IMG/VR virus record: IMGVR_UViG_3300009168_000012
Location: 1 to 59,401 of that record
Length of the DNA: 59,401 nt
Source of the DNA: a virus
Strand: one strand, 5' to 3'
Numbering within the stretch: the first letter of the stretch is position 1; each line of letters opens with the position of its first letter. Positions 23,388 through 30,571 of this stretch are shown here, piece after piece. Under the pieces are notes generated by a model. The model was not told the origin of the DNA. It ran no database searches and was given only the letters and a program-made list of their open reading frames with translations. The position numbers and the translations under genes were made by a program.

Positions 23388-25370
23388 ATGCCAACAGTAA
23401 TATCACCACAAGAATTAAAAGCAAGGTTCACAGGTTTTAAAGTAAACCTTATATATCAGGATTCAATTGACCTTTATGCACAATTAAGAGTTCATGCAGA
23501 TGGTGAAATGCCAATCAGATTGATAAGGGAACAGCGACCAAATGAAAGTGATGCAGTGCAAAAATACAGGCAATCAATTTATGAACCTGAAACACAAAAC
23601 CCAATTGAAAAGGTGTTGGGAGTTCTGGAAAAAATCAGGAGGTCACCTGATTGGATGATGCAATTTTCAGATGACATTCCACCAATCATCAATGAGGAAG
23701 AAACCTTGGAAATATACCTGACCAAGAAATATCCCATTTATGATGACATTGAATATTGGTTATTTGAAGAGGTGTTGAGGACATTGGGATTGGATGCAAA
23801 TGCTGTCATTGCAGTATTGCCAAAAGATTTTGCACAACAGGAGGGAACTGAATACATGCAACCAATTGGACAGGTATTCAATTCACCCAATGTGATTGAG
23901 TTCATCCCTGAAGATTATGCAGTGTTGAAGAGTGATGAATTAAGTTCCATGCTGTCACCTGAAAGACAGATGCAGATTATGAACAACCAAAAAGCATTGC
24001 AGACACTTACTTCAGGTGCAAACACTTTTTCAAAAGGACAAGTTTATTATGTTATCACAACCTCATCATATCAGAAATGGGAAGAAGCTGAAGATGGGAA
24101 ATATTTGCTTACCAATACCATTATGCATGGACTGAATGAATTGCCTGTCTTTCAGGTGCCGGGAAAATTCATGGCAAGAAGAGGGCCATATACCTTAAAG
24201 AAGACACCACTTTTTCCAATGGTTCCACACCTGAATAAAGCAGCAAGGGAATCAAATGATTTGGATGCAGGTGTCATCATGCACCTGTATTTGGAAAAGT
24301 GGAGGGTGAACAATATTCCATGCACTGATTGTCATGGAACAGGACAGGTTGCAGGTGCAGATGGCCCAACCACTTGCCATGTATGCAAGGGAACAGGGTA
24401 TGCAACAGGCAAGTCACCTTTCAATGAAATATTAATCCGTCCACAAGGATTGGGAGAGGGTAATATTCCAACACCACCTGTTGGGTATGTTGACAAGAAT
24501 CCTGAAATTCTGAAGGTGCAGAATGACAGGATTGAACTGCATTTGAGAAAGGCACTTGCTGCTGTCAATATGGAACACTTATCTGAAACAGGGATGAACC
24601 AATCAGGGACAGCAAAAGCATATGACCAAGATGAGGTGAACAATGTCATTTATACTTTTGCTGGAATGCTTGTAAGTGTTGCAAACACCACTGCTTACTT
24701 CATCAATGAATTAAGGTACAAAAACATTGTTCCCAATGAAGATGACCGGAAAGCAATGTTGCCAATCATCCCGATTCCAGAGAAGTATGATGTGGTAAGC
24801 ACTTCATACCTGTTCAGTGAATATCAGACTGCAAAAAGTGCAGGTATCAACCCAATCATTTTGACAGAAATGCAAAAGGAGATTGGTGCAAAGAAATTTT
24901 ATGCCAATCCAACAGTTGCAGATTTTGTGAACACTGTCATGAACCTTGACCCATTTCCAGATAAAACAACTGAAGAAAAAGGACAGATGGAATCACAAGG
25001 ATTGGCGGCAAAGATTGATGTTGTGTTGAGCAATTACATAAATGATTTTGTAAGGAGAGCAATGGAGGAAGACAAGGATTTTGCCAAGAAGAGTGATGCT
25101 GAAAAGCGGGAAGTGCTGGAAGAATATGCTGCTGAAAAGGTGGAAGAGTTATCTGCTGCATCCCAAATCAAGACAGACCTTTTTGGTGATGAGGAACCAC
25201 CTGCTGATGAAGAACCACCTGAAGGTGTTCCACCTGTTGAGGGTGAGGAACCGGAAGAAGAGGAAGTTGGTAAACCTGCACCACCTGCAAATGTTCCAAG
25301 GACAGCAACAGGAAAGGCACCATTCCCTGCTGCACCTGCAAAGCAAGCAGTTGCACCACCTGCAAAATAA
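23388..25370 (+). CDS. Portal protein with an inserted DnaJ-type zinc finger, 660 aa
   Basis: Dodecameric channel at the head vertex. The call rests on position (just before a MuF-type gene), size and internal character: a long helical stem region around 370-450 containing LRKALAAVNMEHLSETGMNQ, and an acidic, proline-rich tail. Residues 312-333 hold two CxxCxGTG-like repeats, CTDCHGTG and CHVCKGTG, exactly the DnaJ/TSI zinc-binding pattern. The last 80 residues (EEPPADEEPPEG and on) are low-complexity. The start at ATG 23388 follows the glycosyltransferase stop by six bases. Confidence 0.75.
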   Translation: MPTVISPQELKARFTGFKVNLIYQDSIDLYAQLRVHADGEMPIRLIREQRPNESDAVQKYRQSIYEPETQNPIEKVLGVLEKIRRSPDWMMQFSDDIPPIINEEETLEIYLTKKYPIYDDIEYWLFEEVLRTLGLDANAVIAVLPKDFAQQEGTEYMQPIGQVFNSPNVIEFIPEDYAVLKSDELSSMLSPERQMQIMNNQKALQTLTSGANTFSKGQVYYVITTSSYQKWEEAEDGKYLLTNTIMHGLNELPVFQVPGKFMARRGPYTLKKTPLFPMVPHLNKAARESNDLDAGVIMHLYLEKWRVNNIPCTDCHGTGQVAGADGPTTCHVCKGTGYATGKSPFNEILIRPQGLGEGNIPTPPVGYVDKNPEILKVQNDRIELHLRKALAAVNMEHLSETGMNQSGTAKAYDQDEVNNVIYTFAGMLVSVANTTAYFINELRYKNIVPNEDDRKAMLPIIPIPEKYDVVSTSYLFSEYQTAKSAGINPIILTEMQKEIGAKKFYANPTVADFVNTVMNLDPFPDKTTEEKGQMESQGLAAKIDVVLSNYINDFVRRAMEEDKDFAKKSDAEKREVLEEYAAEKVEELSAASQIKTDLFGDEEPPADEEPPEGVPPVEGEEPEEEEVGKPAPPANVPRTATGKAPFPAAPAKQAVAPPAK

Positions 25371-25432
25371 AATGGCAGGAAAGCACCTTAAAATGAGTTT
25401 TTGAAAATAGCTTAATAAGTAACTGTTATCTT

Positions 25433-26380
25433 ATGGCCACACCTGATGATATTTTGAACACAATCAAGGAAGCTGTTGACAGGTTGGGAGCAATGGCAAC
25501 AGCAAAACAGAATCCACTTTTCAAGGAAGTGCTTTTGCTGCTGAAGAAACTTGATGTGAAGGGTGACACCATAACCACCAATATCAGGAACCTCAACCTG
25601 ATAAATGAGTTGAAGAGCAAGATTGAAAGGATTGTTATTGACCCAAGGTATAAAAAGGAACTGAAGACCTTTGTCCAAGCATATGACCAAGTGGGGATTT
25701 TGCAGAATCAATATTTTGCATCCTTCAACACCAACTTCAAACCCAAACCTGTCATGAATGCCTTGAAGAAGAATGCAGTCAACACCACATTGAACAACCT
25801 CACCCAAGCAGGTTTGCAAGCAGGTGTGACAGATGGATTGAGAAAAATCCTTGTGACCAATGTGAATGCAGGTGGTTCATATGCAGATATGCAGGAGCAG
25901 TTGAGGAATTACCTGACAACCACCAACACAGGAGAAGGAGCATTGGAGAGATATGTCAAGACTTATGCCAACACTGCAATCAATCAATTCAGTGCTGAAT
26001 ACAGCAGGACAATTGCACAAGATTTGGGTTTGGAGTGGTATCAATACACAGGAAGTCTTATCACCACTTCCAGAGATTTTTGCATTCATTCAATTGACAA
26101 AAGATACATGCATGAAAGTGAGTTTCCAACCTTGCTTCAAGGGAACATTGATGGAACTCAAATTCATGTCAATAAAAAAACTGGACTTCCAGACGGAATG
26201 ATGGAGGGAACCAACCCTGAAAACTTTCCAAGAAGAAGAGGTGGTTGGAATTGCAGACACCAACTTGTGCCTGTTGATGAATTGCTTGTGCCACAACAAG
26301 TGAAGGACAAGGTGTATGCAACAAGGGATTATCAAACTTGGTTATTAAGTAAGGGTAAGACAGCAAGCAATGTGAAATAA
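25433..26380 (+). CDS. Minor head protein, MuF-type (SPP1 gp7-like), 315 aa
   Basis: The C-terminal region carries the MuF domain pattern: a helix YANTAINQFSAEYSRTIAQDLG, then WYQYTGSLITTSRDFC, and at the end GGWNCRHQLVPV, the conserved G-W-x-C-x-H motif. Such proteins sit inside the head by the portal and are sometimes ejected. The N-terminal 180 residues are helical. It is preceded by TAATAAGTAACTGTTA, a short element repeated before other genes. No extra toxin or nuclease domain is attached. Confidence 0.85.
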   Translation: MATPDDILNTIKEAVDRLGAMATAKQNPLFKEVLLLLKKLDVKGDTITTNIRNLNLINELKSKIERIVIDPRYKKELKTFVQAYDQVGILQNQYFASFNTNFKPKPVMNALKKNAVNTTLNNLTQAGLQAGVTDGLRKILVTNVNAGGSYADMQEQLRNYLTTTNTGEGALERYVKTYANTAINQFSAEYSRTIAQDLGLEWYQYTGSLITTSRDFCIHSIDKRYMHESEFPTLLQGNIDGTQIHVNKKTGLPDGMMEGTNPENFPRRRGGWNCRHQLVPVDELLVPQQVKDKVYATRDYQTWLLSKGKTASNVK

Positions 26381-26381
26381 A

Positions 26382-27014
26382 ATGTGTAAGGATAAATTTG
26401 ATTTACCAACAGATTCAGGTGATTATTACTTATTGACAAAAGGTGTGCAGTTGTCAAAAAATGTTTCAGGTGTTACCATTGAGATTGGTTTAAGGAGAGG
26501 TGGAGGAAGCAGGTTTGTCATTGATGCAATTGCTGATTTTTGTCCAAAAAAAGTTCATGTGGCAGTTGACCCATATGGTTCAATCTTGTATGCTGACAGG
26601 GATAACAACAAGACAAGGTTGGATTATTCAAATGAAATGGCAGGTGAAGCATTGCCCAATGTTTATGCTTATGCTCATCTTAAAAAAGTAAGGTTTATTT
26701 TTTGGCAACTGGAAGATGCAGAATTTTTTGAAAGGTTCAAAGATGGCATTCCCATTTATGAGGGTGAAAAGGTAATTGAAAGCAAATATTCATTTGTTCA
26801 TATTGATGGGCCACATGACACTGCAAGTGTGCTGAATCAGGTTAAGTTTTTTTTATTAAGGATGGAGCAAGGTGGGTGCATTTGTTTTGATGATATTCAG
26901 AATTATAATCACCAAAAAGTTGAACAGGTTCTTTTTCCAGAGTTTCAGTTAATTGAGAAAACGGATTGCAAAGCATTGTATCAAAAAAGCACCTTTTCAG
27001 GTGCCTTCAGTTAA
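26382..27014 (+). CDS. Class I SAM-dependent methyltransferase, 210 aa
   Basis: The Rossmann core is visible: TIEIGLRRGGG (32-42) as the SAM-binding glycine loop, VAVDPYG (60-66) as the next acidic motif and FVHIDGPHD (138-146) followed by GGCICFDDI. This resembles Methyltransf_24 / TylF-type enzymes, which methylate small molecules or sugars. The IDG-H-D and FDD motifs could bind a metal. There is no DPPY or IPC motif, so it is not a standard DNA methyltransferase. It starts two bases after the head gene, suggesting modification of virion sugars, perhaps with the glycosyltransferase at 22548. Confidence 0.8.
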   Translation: MCKDKFDLPTDSGDYYLLTKGVQLSKNVSGVTIEIGLRRGGGSRFVIDAIADFCPKKVHVAVDPYGSILYADRDNNKTRLDYSNEMAGEALPNVYAYAHLKKVRFIFWQLEDAEFFERFKDGIPIYEGEKVIESKYSFVHIDGPHDTASVLNQVKFFLLRMEQGGCICFDDIQNYNHQKVEQVLFPEFQLIEKTDCKALYQKSTFSGAFS

Positions 27015-27035
27015 TATCCTTTTTTTAAGCGAATC

Positions 27036-27377
27036 TTATGCAGGTTTGATTGTTTCAATGAACTGGAAGAACATTTTCTTCCCTGATGGGGAGTGAAAAT
27101 AATTCCTGTCAAGCTGGAAGTTTTCAGACATGATTTGGAACCCATGACCATACACCTCAATCAGGTGCAGGGTTTGTCCAAATTCATTTGCCTGTTCTTG
27201 CCATGTTGCAACAAGTTCCCTGCTGTTTATCCAAGATTGGTTGATGCTGAATTGGTCACTGTCAAAAGCATATGCATGGTGCAACATGGAGTTGGTCATA
27301 TGTGCTGCTTTTTTACCTTGTGCAGCAAATGATTCTTTAACTTCTGGACTGATGAAAGGTGCTTGTGGATTGCTCAT
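27036..27377 (-). CDS. Hypothetical protein, 113 aa, reverse cassette
   Basis: The start was placed at the ATG behind AATAAAAATTCTCACA on the reverse strand rather than further upstream. Soluble, mixed composition with several histidines and glutamines; no motif recognised. It is the last gene of a reverse-strand chain (28589 to 27036) that meets the forward methyltransferase gene head-on with 21 bases between the stops. Function unknown. Confidence 0.75.
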   Translation of the reverse strand: MSNPQAPFISPEVKESFAAQGKKAAHMTNSMLHHAYAFDSDQFSINQSWINSRELVATWQEQANEFGQTLHLIEVYGHGFQIMSENFQLDRNYFHSPSGKKMFFQFIETIKPA

Positions 27378-27402
27378 TGTGAGAATTTTTATTGGGTAAT
27401 TG

Positions 27403-27573
27403 TTAATTGGTTTCCTGAACTTTCTTTTTGGCAACTTCAGATTCAATTTGAATCATCAACTTTTCTGCATCCTTTTGGGTTCCAATGAATGCTGCTGTTT
27501 GTGCCAACCTTCTCAATGAATAAGTGATAAGGTCAATTTCTGATTGTGTAAGTTCCAAGGTGATTTTTTTCAT
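27403..27573 (-). CDS. Hypothetical protein, 56 aa, reverse cassette
   Basis: The reverse-strand ORF begins MKKITLELTQSEIDL and ends KKKVQETN, a small helical protein. The start follows AAAAATTCTCACC, the shared leader, which is strong evidence that it is real despite its size. The form LxLTxSEIDLI resembles small helical phage proteins of unknown role. It lies 25 bases upstream of its neighbour in the same direction. Confidence 0.7.
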   Translation of the reverse strand: MKKITLELTQSEIDLITYSLRRLAQTAAFIGTQKDAEKLMIQIESEVAKKKVQETN

Positions 27574-27602
27574 GGTGAGAATTTTTAGATTGTTTTAAAA
27601 GT

Positions 27603-27623
27603 GCAGCAGGTGATTCCTGCTGC
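27603..27623 (-). terminator. Hairpin between reverse-strand genes
   Basis: GCAGCAGG / CCTGCTGC with a 5-base loop. On the reverse strand it follows the stop of the 27638-27862 gene and is followed by ACTTTT; on the forward strand TTTATTG follows. It may terminate weakly in both directions. Confidence 0.6.
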
Positions 27624-27637
27624 TTTATTGTTAGTGA

Positions 27638-27862
27638 TTATTTAAGGATTATTTCTTCAAGTCCTGAACCGTAAATCAATTTAAATCTTTTTTCAACACC
27701 TTCAGTTGTTACAGTTGCCCAAAGTGTTTCAGTGGTTGGGCGAAATTCAAACTGCATTGCAAGTTTAAATTCAATGTAACTTGGATTAACATTCAAATCA
27801 GTGGTAATTGAATTGAACTGATAAGAACCTTCATAAAAATTGATAACTGTTTGAACTGGCAT
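27638..27862 (-). CDS. Hypothetical beta-rich protein, 74 aa, reverse cassette
   Basis: First gene after the reverse promoter at 27889-27919; the start ATG is 26 bases from the -7 box. Alternating hydrophobic stretches (VINFYEGSYQFNSI, YIEFKLAMQFEF, LWATVTTEGVEKRFKLIYG) suggest a small beta barrel. No recognised family. It is followed by a hairpin, then the 56-residue gene. Confidence 0.75.
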   Translation of the reverse strand: MPVQTVINFYEGSYQFNSITTDLNVNPSYIEFKLAMQFEFRPTTETLWATVTTEGVEKRFKLIYGSGLEEIILK

Positions 27863-27888
27863 GTGAGATATTTTTTAATTGTGAGACA

Positions 27889-27919
27889 CAAAGATAAGAG
27901 ACTTTTTCAATTGACCAAA
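27889..27919 (-). promoter_or_regulatory. Bacteroidota-type promoter, reverse strand
   Basis: Read on the reverse strand: TTTG (27919-27916), a 19-bp spacer, TATCTTTG (27896-27889), then TGTCTCACAA. It drives the 27862-27036 chain and shows that this cassette is transcribed against the structural operon. Confidence 0.9.
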
Positions 27920-27948
27920 TCTTTTTTGACATTTTTTGAAAAAAAGAT

Positions 27949-28341
27949 TTAGCACATATAATCACCAAAATCACAATTGGGAAGGGAACCTTGTGATTCA
28001 CAAAAGGGAACCCAAAAATTCAAATATCTCTGTCTTGCATTTTCATAATCAGGATTCCCAATGATATATGTCACACCACCATGAACCACTGAAGGTTGCT
28101 GTTCATAATTATAAACAGGGTTCCCAAGATATTCCATTGCTGCTTCAAAGTTTTTTTGGCATGGGAGGTAACACAAACCTTCATATTTTCCACCTCTGTC
28201 AAGGTGATTATGTCCTGTATTGACTGACTTGTAAACCTTAAGGATTGCTTTCTTAACGTCTTCAGGGAAGTGTGCAGGAATCTTGCTTTCAATTTCTGCT
28301 TTCCGTTTTAACCAATTATTTGTGCTGAATCTTCTGGACAT
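27949..28341 (-). CDS. Hypothetical protein, 130 aa, reverse cassette
   Basis: The start was placed at the ATG after AAAAATTCTCATC on the reverse strand, giving MSRRFSTNNWLKRKAE. It contains NTGHNHLDRGGKYEGLCYLPCQKN and ends with CESQGSLPNCDFGDYMC, so five cysteines and two close histidines could bind a metal. No family recognised. It lies between two reverse promoters and is probably read from the one at 28609. Confidence 0.75.
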   Translation of the reverse strand: MSRRFSTNNWLKRKAEIESKIPAHFPEDVKKAILKVYKSVNTGHNHLDRGGKYEGLCYLPCQKNFEAAMEYLGNPVYNYEQQPSVVHGGVTYIIGNPDYENARQRYLNFWVPFCESQGSLPNCDFGDYMC

Positions 28342-28358
28342 GATGAGAATTTTTAAGT

Positions 28359-28390
28359 GGAACCTGCATGGTGCAGGTTCCGGTTTTTTT
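28359..28390 (+). terminator. Forward-oriented terminator inside the reverse cassette
   Basis: GGAACCTGCA / TGCAGGTTCC around a 3-base loop, followed on the forward strand by GG and seven Ts. It would stop forward read-through from the structural operon before it passes deeper through the cassette. On the reverse strand it lies between two genes without a U-run. Confidence 0.75.
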
Positions 28391-28589
28391 ATTTTACTGG
28401 AATCCAAAGGTTTGCATTCAGGTATTTTTGAACTGTTGTCAATGCTTCCCGGTGAGGTGTTGCACCTTCCCATGAAGTAACAAACAATGATTTGTCTGTC
28501 ACCTTAACAACAGTTGATATTCCTGAAGGTGTACCATTACCATAAAATGTTTCAAACTTTTGTCCAACTTTAATTTCAGTGCTTTTCAT
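28389..28589 (-). CDS. Hypothetical protein, 66 aa, reverse cassette
   Basis: The start was placed at ATG 28589, about 20 bases after the -7 box of the reverse promoter; the in-frame ATG further upstream lies before that promoter. The protein reads KSTEIKVGQKFETFYGNGTP and then STVVKVTDKSLFVTSW, the look of a small SH3- or OB-like beta barrel. First gene of the cassette. Function unknown. Confidence 0.75.
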   Translation of the reverse strand: MKSTEIKVGQKFETFYGNGTPSGISTVVKVTDKSLFVTSWEGATPHREALTTVQKYLNANLWIPVK

Positions 28590-28608
28590 ATTTTCCCGTT
28601 TTGTTACA

Positions 28609-28639
28609 CAAAGATATGACTGCATTTTAATTGACCAAA
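28609..28639 (-). promoter_or_regulatory. Bacteroidota-type promoter, reverse strand
   Basis: On the reverse strand TTTG (28639-28636), a 19-bp spacer and TATCTTTG (28616-28609), followed by TGTAACAAAA. It is the main promoter of the reverse cassette. Confidence 0.9.
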
Positions 28640-28726
28640 TATATTTTGACAAAAAGGAAAATATTTTTTGTCTTGCTTTTTTATGACTGAATCCTTAACT
28701 TGATTCTTCCAATAAAATCAAAGGTC

Positions 28727-28963
28727 ATGGCATTCATTCATAAGACATTTTTGAGAGCAGAAAATTTCAGGTTCATTTATTCCCAAGCAAAAGCCAACAG
28801 CAAGGAAGGATTGGTGATTGGCATTCACAGGTGGAAACTTGGGGAAATGGTGGTTGGTGTTTATATCCTGTCAACAAACAGTTTGAGGTTCACTGAAGAT
28901 GGGAAAACCTTGAAAAGAAATACACTTCAGAAGATTAAGGAACAGGTGGTGAGACATGATTGA
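28727..28963 (+). CDS. Hypothetical protein, 78 aa, forward gene flanked by reverse genes
   Basis: The start was placed at the ATG after CCAATAAAATCAAAGGTC. A short beta-rich basic protein (FIHKTFLRAENFRFIYSQAK, LVIGIHRWKLGEMVVGVYIL). It stands back to back with the cassette promoter at 28609 and meets the reverse gene at 28965 with one base between stops. I find no canonical promoter of its own. Unrecognised. Confidence 0.65.
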   Translation: MAFIHKTFLRAENFRFIYSQAKANSKEGLVIGIHRWKLGEMVVGVYILSTNSLRFTEDGKTLKRNTLQKIKEQVVRHD

Positions 28964-28964
28964 T

Positions 28965-29159
28965 TCATTTATTAAGTGACTGCAACTTCAGGGTTTGCCA
29001 TTCCCTTATAATTCTGTAATACACTTCAGGACGTTTTAAAACAAGTCCTTCAGCAAATTCCAACCTGATTTGCTCTTCCTTGATTATCCTGTTTATATCT
29101 GATGGCAAGTTCCTTAACATGGAACTGGACACCTTTGGGTGGTTTTGTTTTTCCTGCAT
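28965..29159 (-). CDS. Small helical protein, 64 aa, possible DNA-binding regulator
   Basis: Reverse-strand gene starting at ATG 29159 (MQEKQNHPKVSSSMLR), 27 bases after a promoter-like TACTTTTG. The centre (LPSDINRIIKEEQIRLEFAEG) looks like the helical part of an Arc/ribbon-helix-helix or similar small regulator, but the strand is not clear. The inverted repeat at 29164-29195 in front of it would be a natural operator for an autoregulator. This is inference. Confidence 0.5.
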   Translation of the reverse strand: MQEKQNHPKVSSSMLRNLPSDINRIIKEEQIRLEFAEGLVLKRPEVYYRIIREWQTLKLQSLNK

Positions 29160-29218
29160 GCCTGTTACTTTTGAAACAACAGTTGCAAAAGTAACAACAC
29201 AAAAAGCAGAATCCCAAC
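29144..29218. promoter_or_regulatory. Overlapping opposed promoters centred on a 10-bp inverted repeat
   Basis: GTTACTTTTG (29164-29173) and CAAAAGTAAC (29186-29195) form a perfect inverted repeat with a 12-bp centre. Each arm contains a -7-like box TACTTTTG, one per strand. A -33 TTTG lies 18 bp upstream on the forward strand (29144-29147) and a GTTG 21 bp upstream on the reverse (29218-29215). The two promoters would exclude each other, one firing into 29273 and onward, the other into 29159-28965. Confidence 0.55.
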
Positions 29219-29272
29219 TATTTCTTGACACATTTGTTGCTGTATATAATTTTCAATAATAAAAATGTAAGT

Positions 29273-29605
29273 ATGGGAAGGATGCTGATGGTCACTGATG
29301 CAGTTGGAACTTTGCACAAGACACCACTTGGAAATAAACCAACTTACCAAAGCAGGAACCGGATATTGGGTGACAAGGCATATAAGATTCAGGAAATGGA
29401 AGAGACTGAAATTGATGATTTTATGGAGAAGCATGATGGGATTGACCCTGAATTTGTCACACCAAGCAAGGCAAATGAAATGATTGCATCCAAGGATGAC
29501 ACCATTAAGCAACTGCAAGCACAATTGGCTGCACTTCAGAATGGTGTTTCAGCAAAGGTTCAGGAAATCAAAGAATCTCAACAATTAAAAGGCAGTGTTA
29601 AATAA
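29273..29605 (+). CDS. Small protein before the scaffold, 110 aa
   Basis: The start was placed at ATG 29273 (MGRMLMVTDAVGT), because the longer frame starts inside the promoter region. The first 50 residues are beta-like and the last 50 a charged coiled coil (IKQLQAQLAALQNGVSAKVQE). It lies six bases before the scaffold gene and is probably a head-assembly accessory or decoration-like protein. The family is not recognised. Confidence 0.65.
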   Translation: MGRMLMVTDAVGTLHKTPLGNKPTYQSRNRILGDKAYKIQEMEETEIDDFMEKHDGIDPEFVTPSKANEMIASKDDTIKQLQAQLAALQNGVSAKVQEIKESQQLKGSVK

Positions 29606-29611
29606 ATCTTT

Positions 29612-30526
29612 ATGGCTCAATTTGGCAATCTTATAAAAAGTCTTGCAACCAAAGCAGGTTTGAAAGCTGATGATGAAACCTTAAAAAAAATCATGGCAAT
29701 TGCTGAAGTTTCAACACTGGAAGTGCCTGATGAATTTAACACTGCACTGGAAACAAACCTTTTGACAGAACAATCAGCAGCAGCCAACACCAATGTAAGA
29801 AGCAAGTTATTTGCAGAAGCATTGAATGGTGTTGATGTTGAACTTGAAAAATTTATCCCTGATTTTGAATTTGATGACACTTTCAAAACTGAATGGAAGA
29901 CCAACAAGAACACCAATGACAAGTTGAGAAAGTTGAATGCACAAATGAAAGTGCAGGTTGATAAAATCAAGGAAGCTGCAAAAACAGGAAAGCATGATGC
30001 AAATGCAGAAGCACAAGTATCTGCTTTAAAAGGTCAAATATCTGATTTGAATAAGCAACAGGAGAATCTTAAACTGTTGCATCAAACTGAATTGGATAAT
30101 TTGAAAAATCAGAACTTAACAGATAAAAAAAATTATCTGCTTCAAACAAAACTTGCAGGAAAACCATTACCCAAAAATGGTTTGGCTCCTGAAATAAATA
30201 TTTTAACGGCAAAGACCTTGCTTGAGCAAGACCTTGCAAAACACAACCTGATTATTACTTTTGATGGTAATGGTCAACCAATCTTGAAACAGCGAAAGGA
30301 TGGTGCTGATATTGACTTTTTTGTTGATAATAAGCAAGTGACTTTTGACGGTTTCATTGACGGCGTTTTGGCGCAAAACAAATTCGTTCAGGTACAAGAT
30401 TCTCAACCCGCAAACGGGCAGAATAAAACAGGACAACAGAATTTTGCACCAACACAACTACCTTCCAACCAATCGGTTGTTTCTTCCATTGATGCACAAT
30501 TGGCAGAATTGGGTGTGCAGGTGTAA
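29612..30526 (+). CDS. Putative scaffolding protein, 304 aa
   Basis: The call rests on position, directly upstream of the capsid gene, and on composition: a long charged helical centre (about 100-200) rich in K, Q and N, a leucine-repeated coil and a glutamine-rich tail, as in many phage scaffolds. The N-terminal 30 residues (SLATKAGLKADDETLKKIM) are helical. Scaffolds guide procapsid assembly and then leave. The last third carries a patch (30340-30420) with unusually many CG dinucleotides. A different head protein cannot be ruled out. Confidence 0.65.
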   Translation: MAQFGNLIKSLATKAGLKADDETLKKIMAIAEVSTLEVPDEFNTALETNLLTEQSAAANTNVRSKLFAEALNGVDVELEKFIPDFEFDDTFKTEWKTNKNTNDKLRKLNAQMKVQVDKIKEAAKTGKHDANAEAQVSALKGQISDLNKQQENLKLLHQTELDNLKNQNLTDKKNYLLQTKLAGKPLPKNGLAPEINILTAKTLLEQDLAKHNLIITFDGNGQPILKQRKDGADIDFFVDNKQVTFDGFIDGVLAQNKFVQVQDSQPANGQNKTGQQNFAPTQLPSNQSVVSSIDAQLAELGVQV

Positions 30527-30571
30527 AAGGCATGTTGCAAAAACTGCTTTTTTTAAACACCTTTTTAAATC

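Noticed and set aside
25081-25404. Forward ORF of 107 residues in another frame of the portal gene
   Set aside because: Shadow of the low-complexity acidic tail of the portal; no start signal and unnatural leucine/histidine composition.
26382-27014. A DNA methyltransferase that could protect GATC sites
   Set aside because: The motifs are those of a small-molecule or sugar methyltransferase. There is no DPPY or IPC catalytic motif here or in the SAM-binding protein at 50434.
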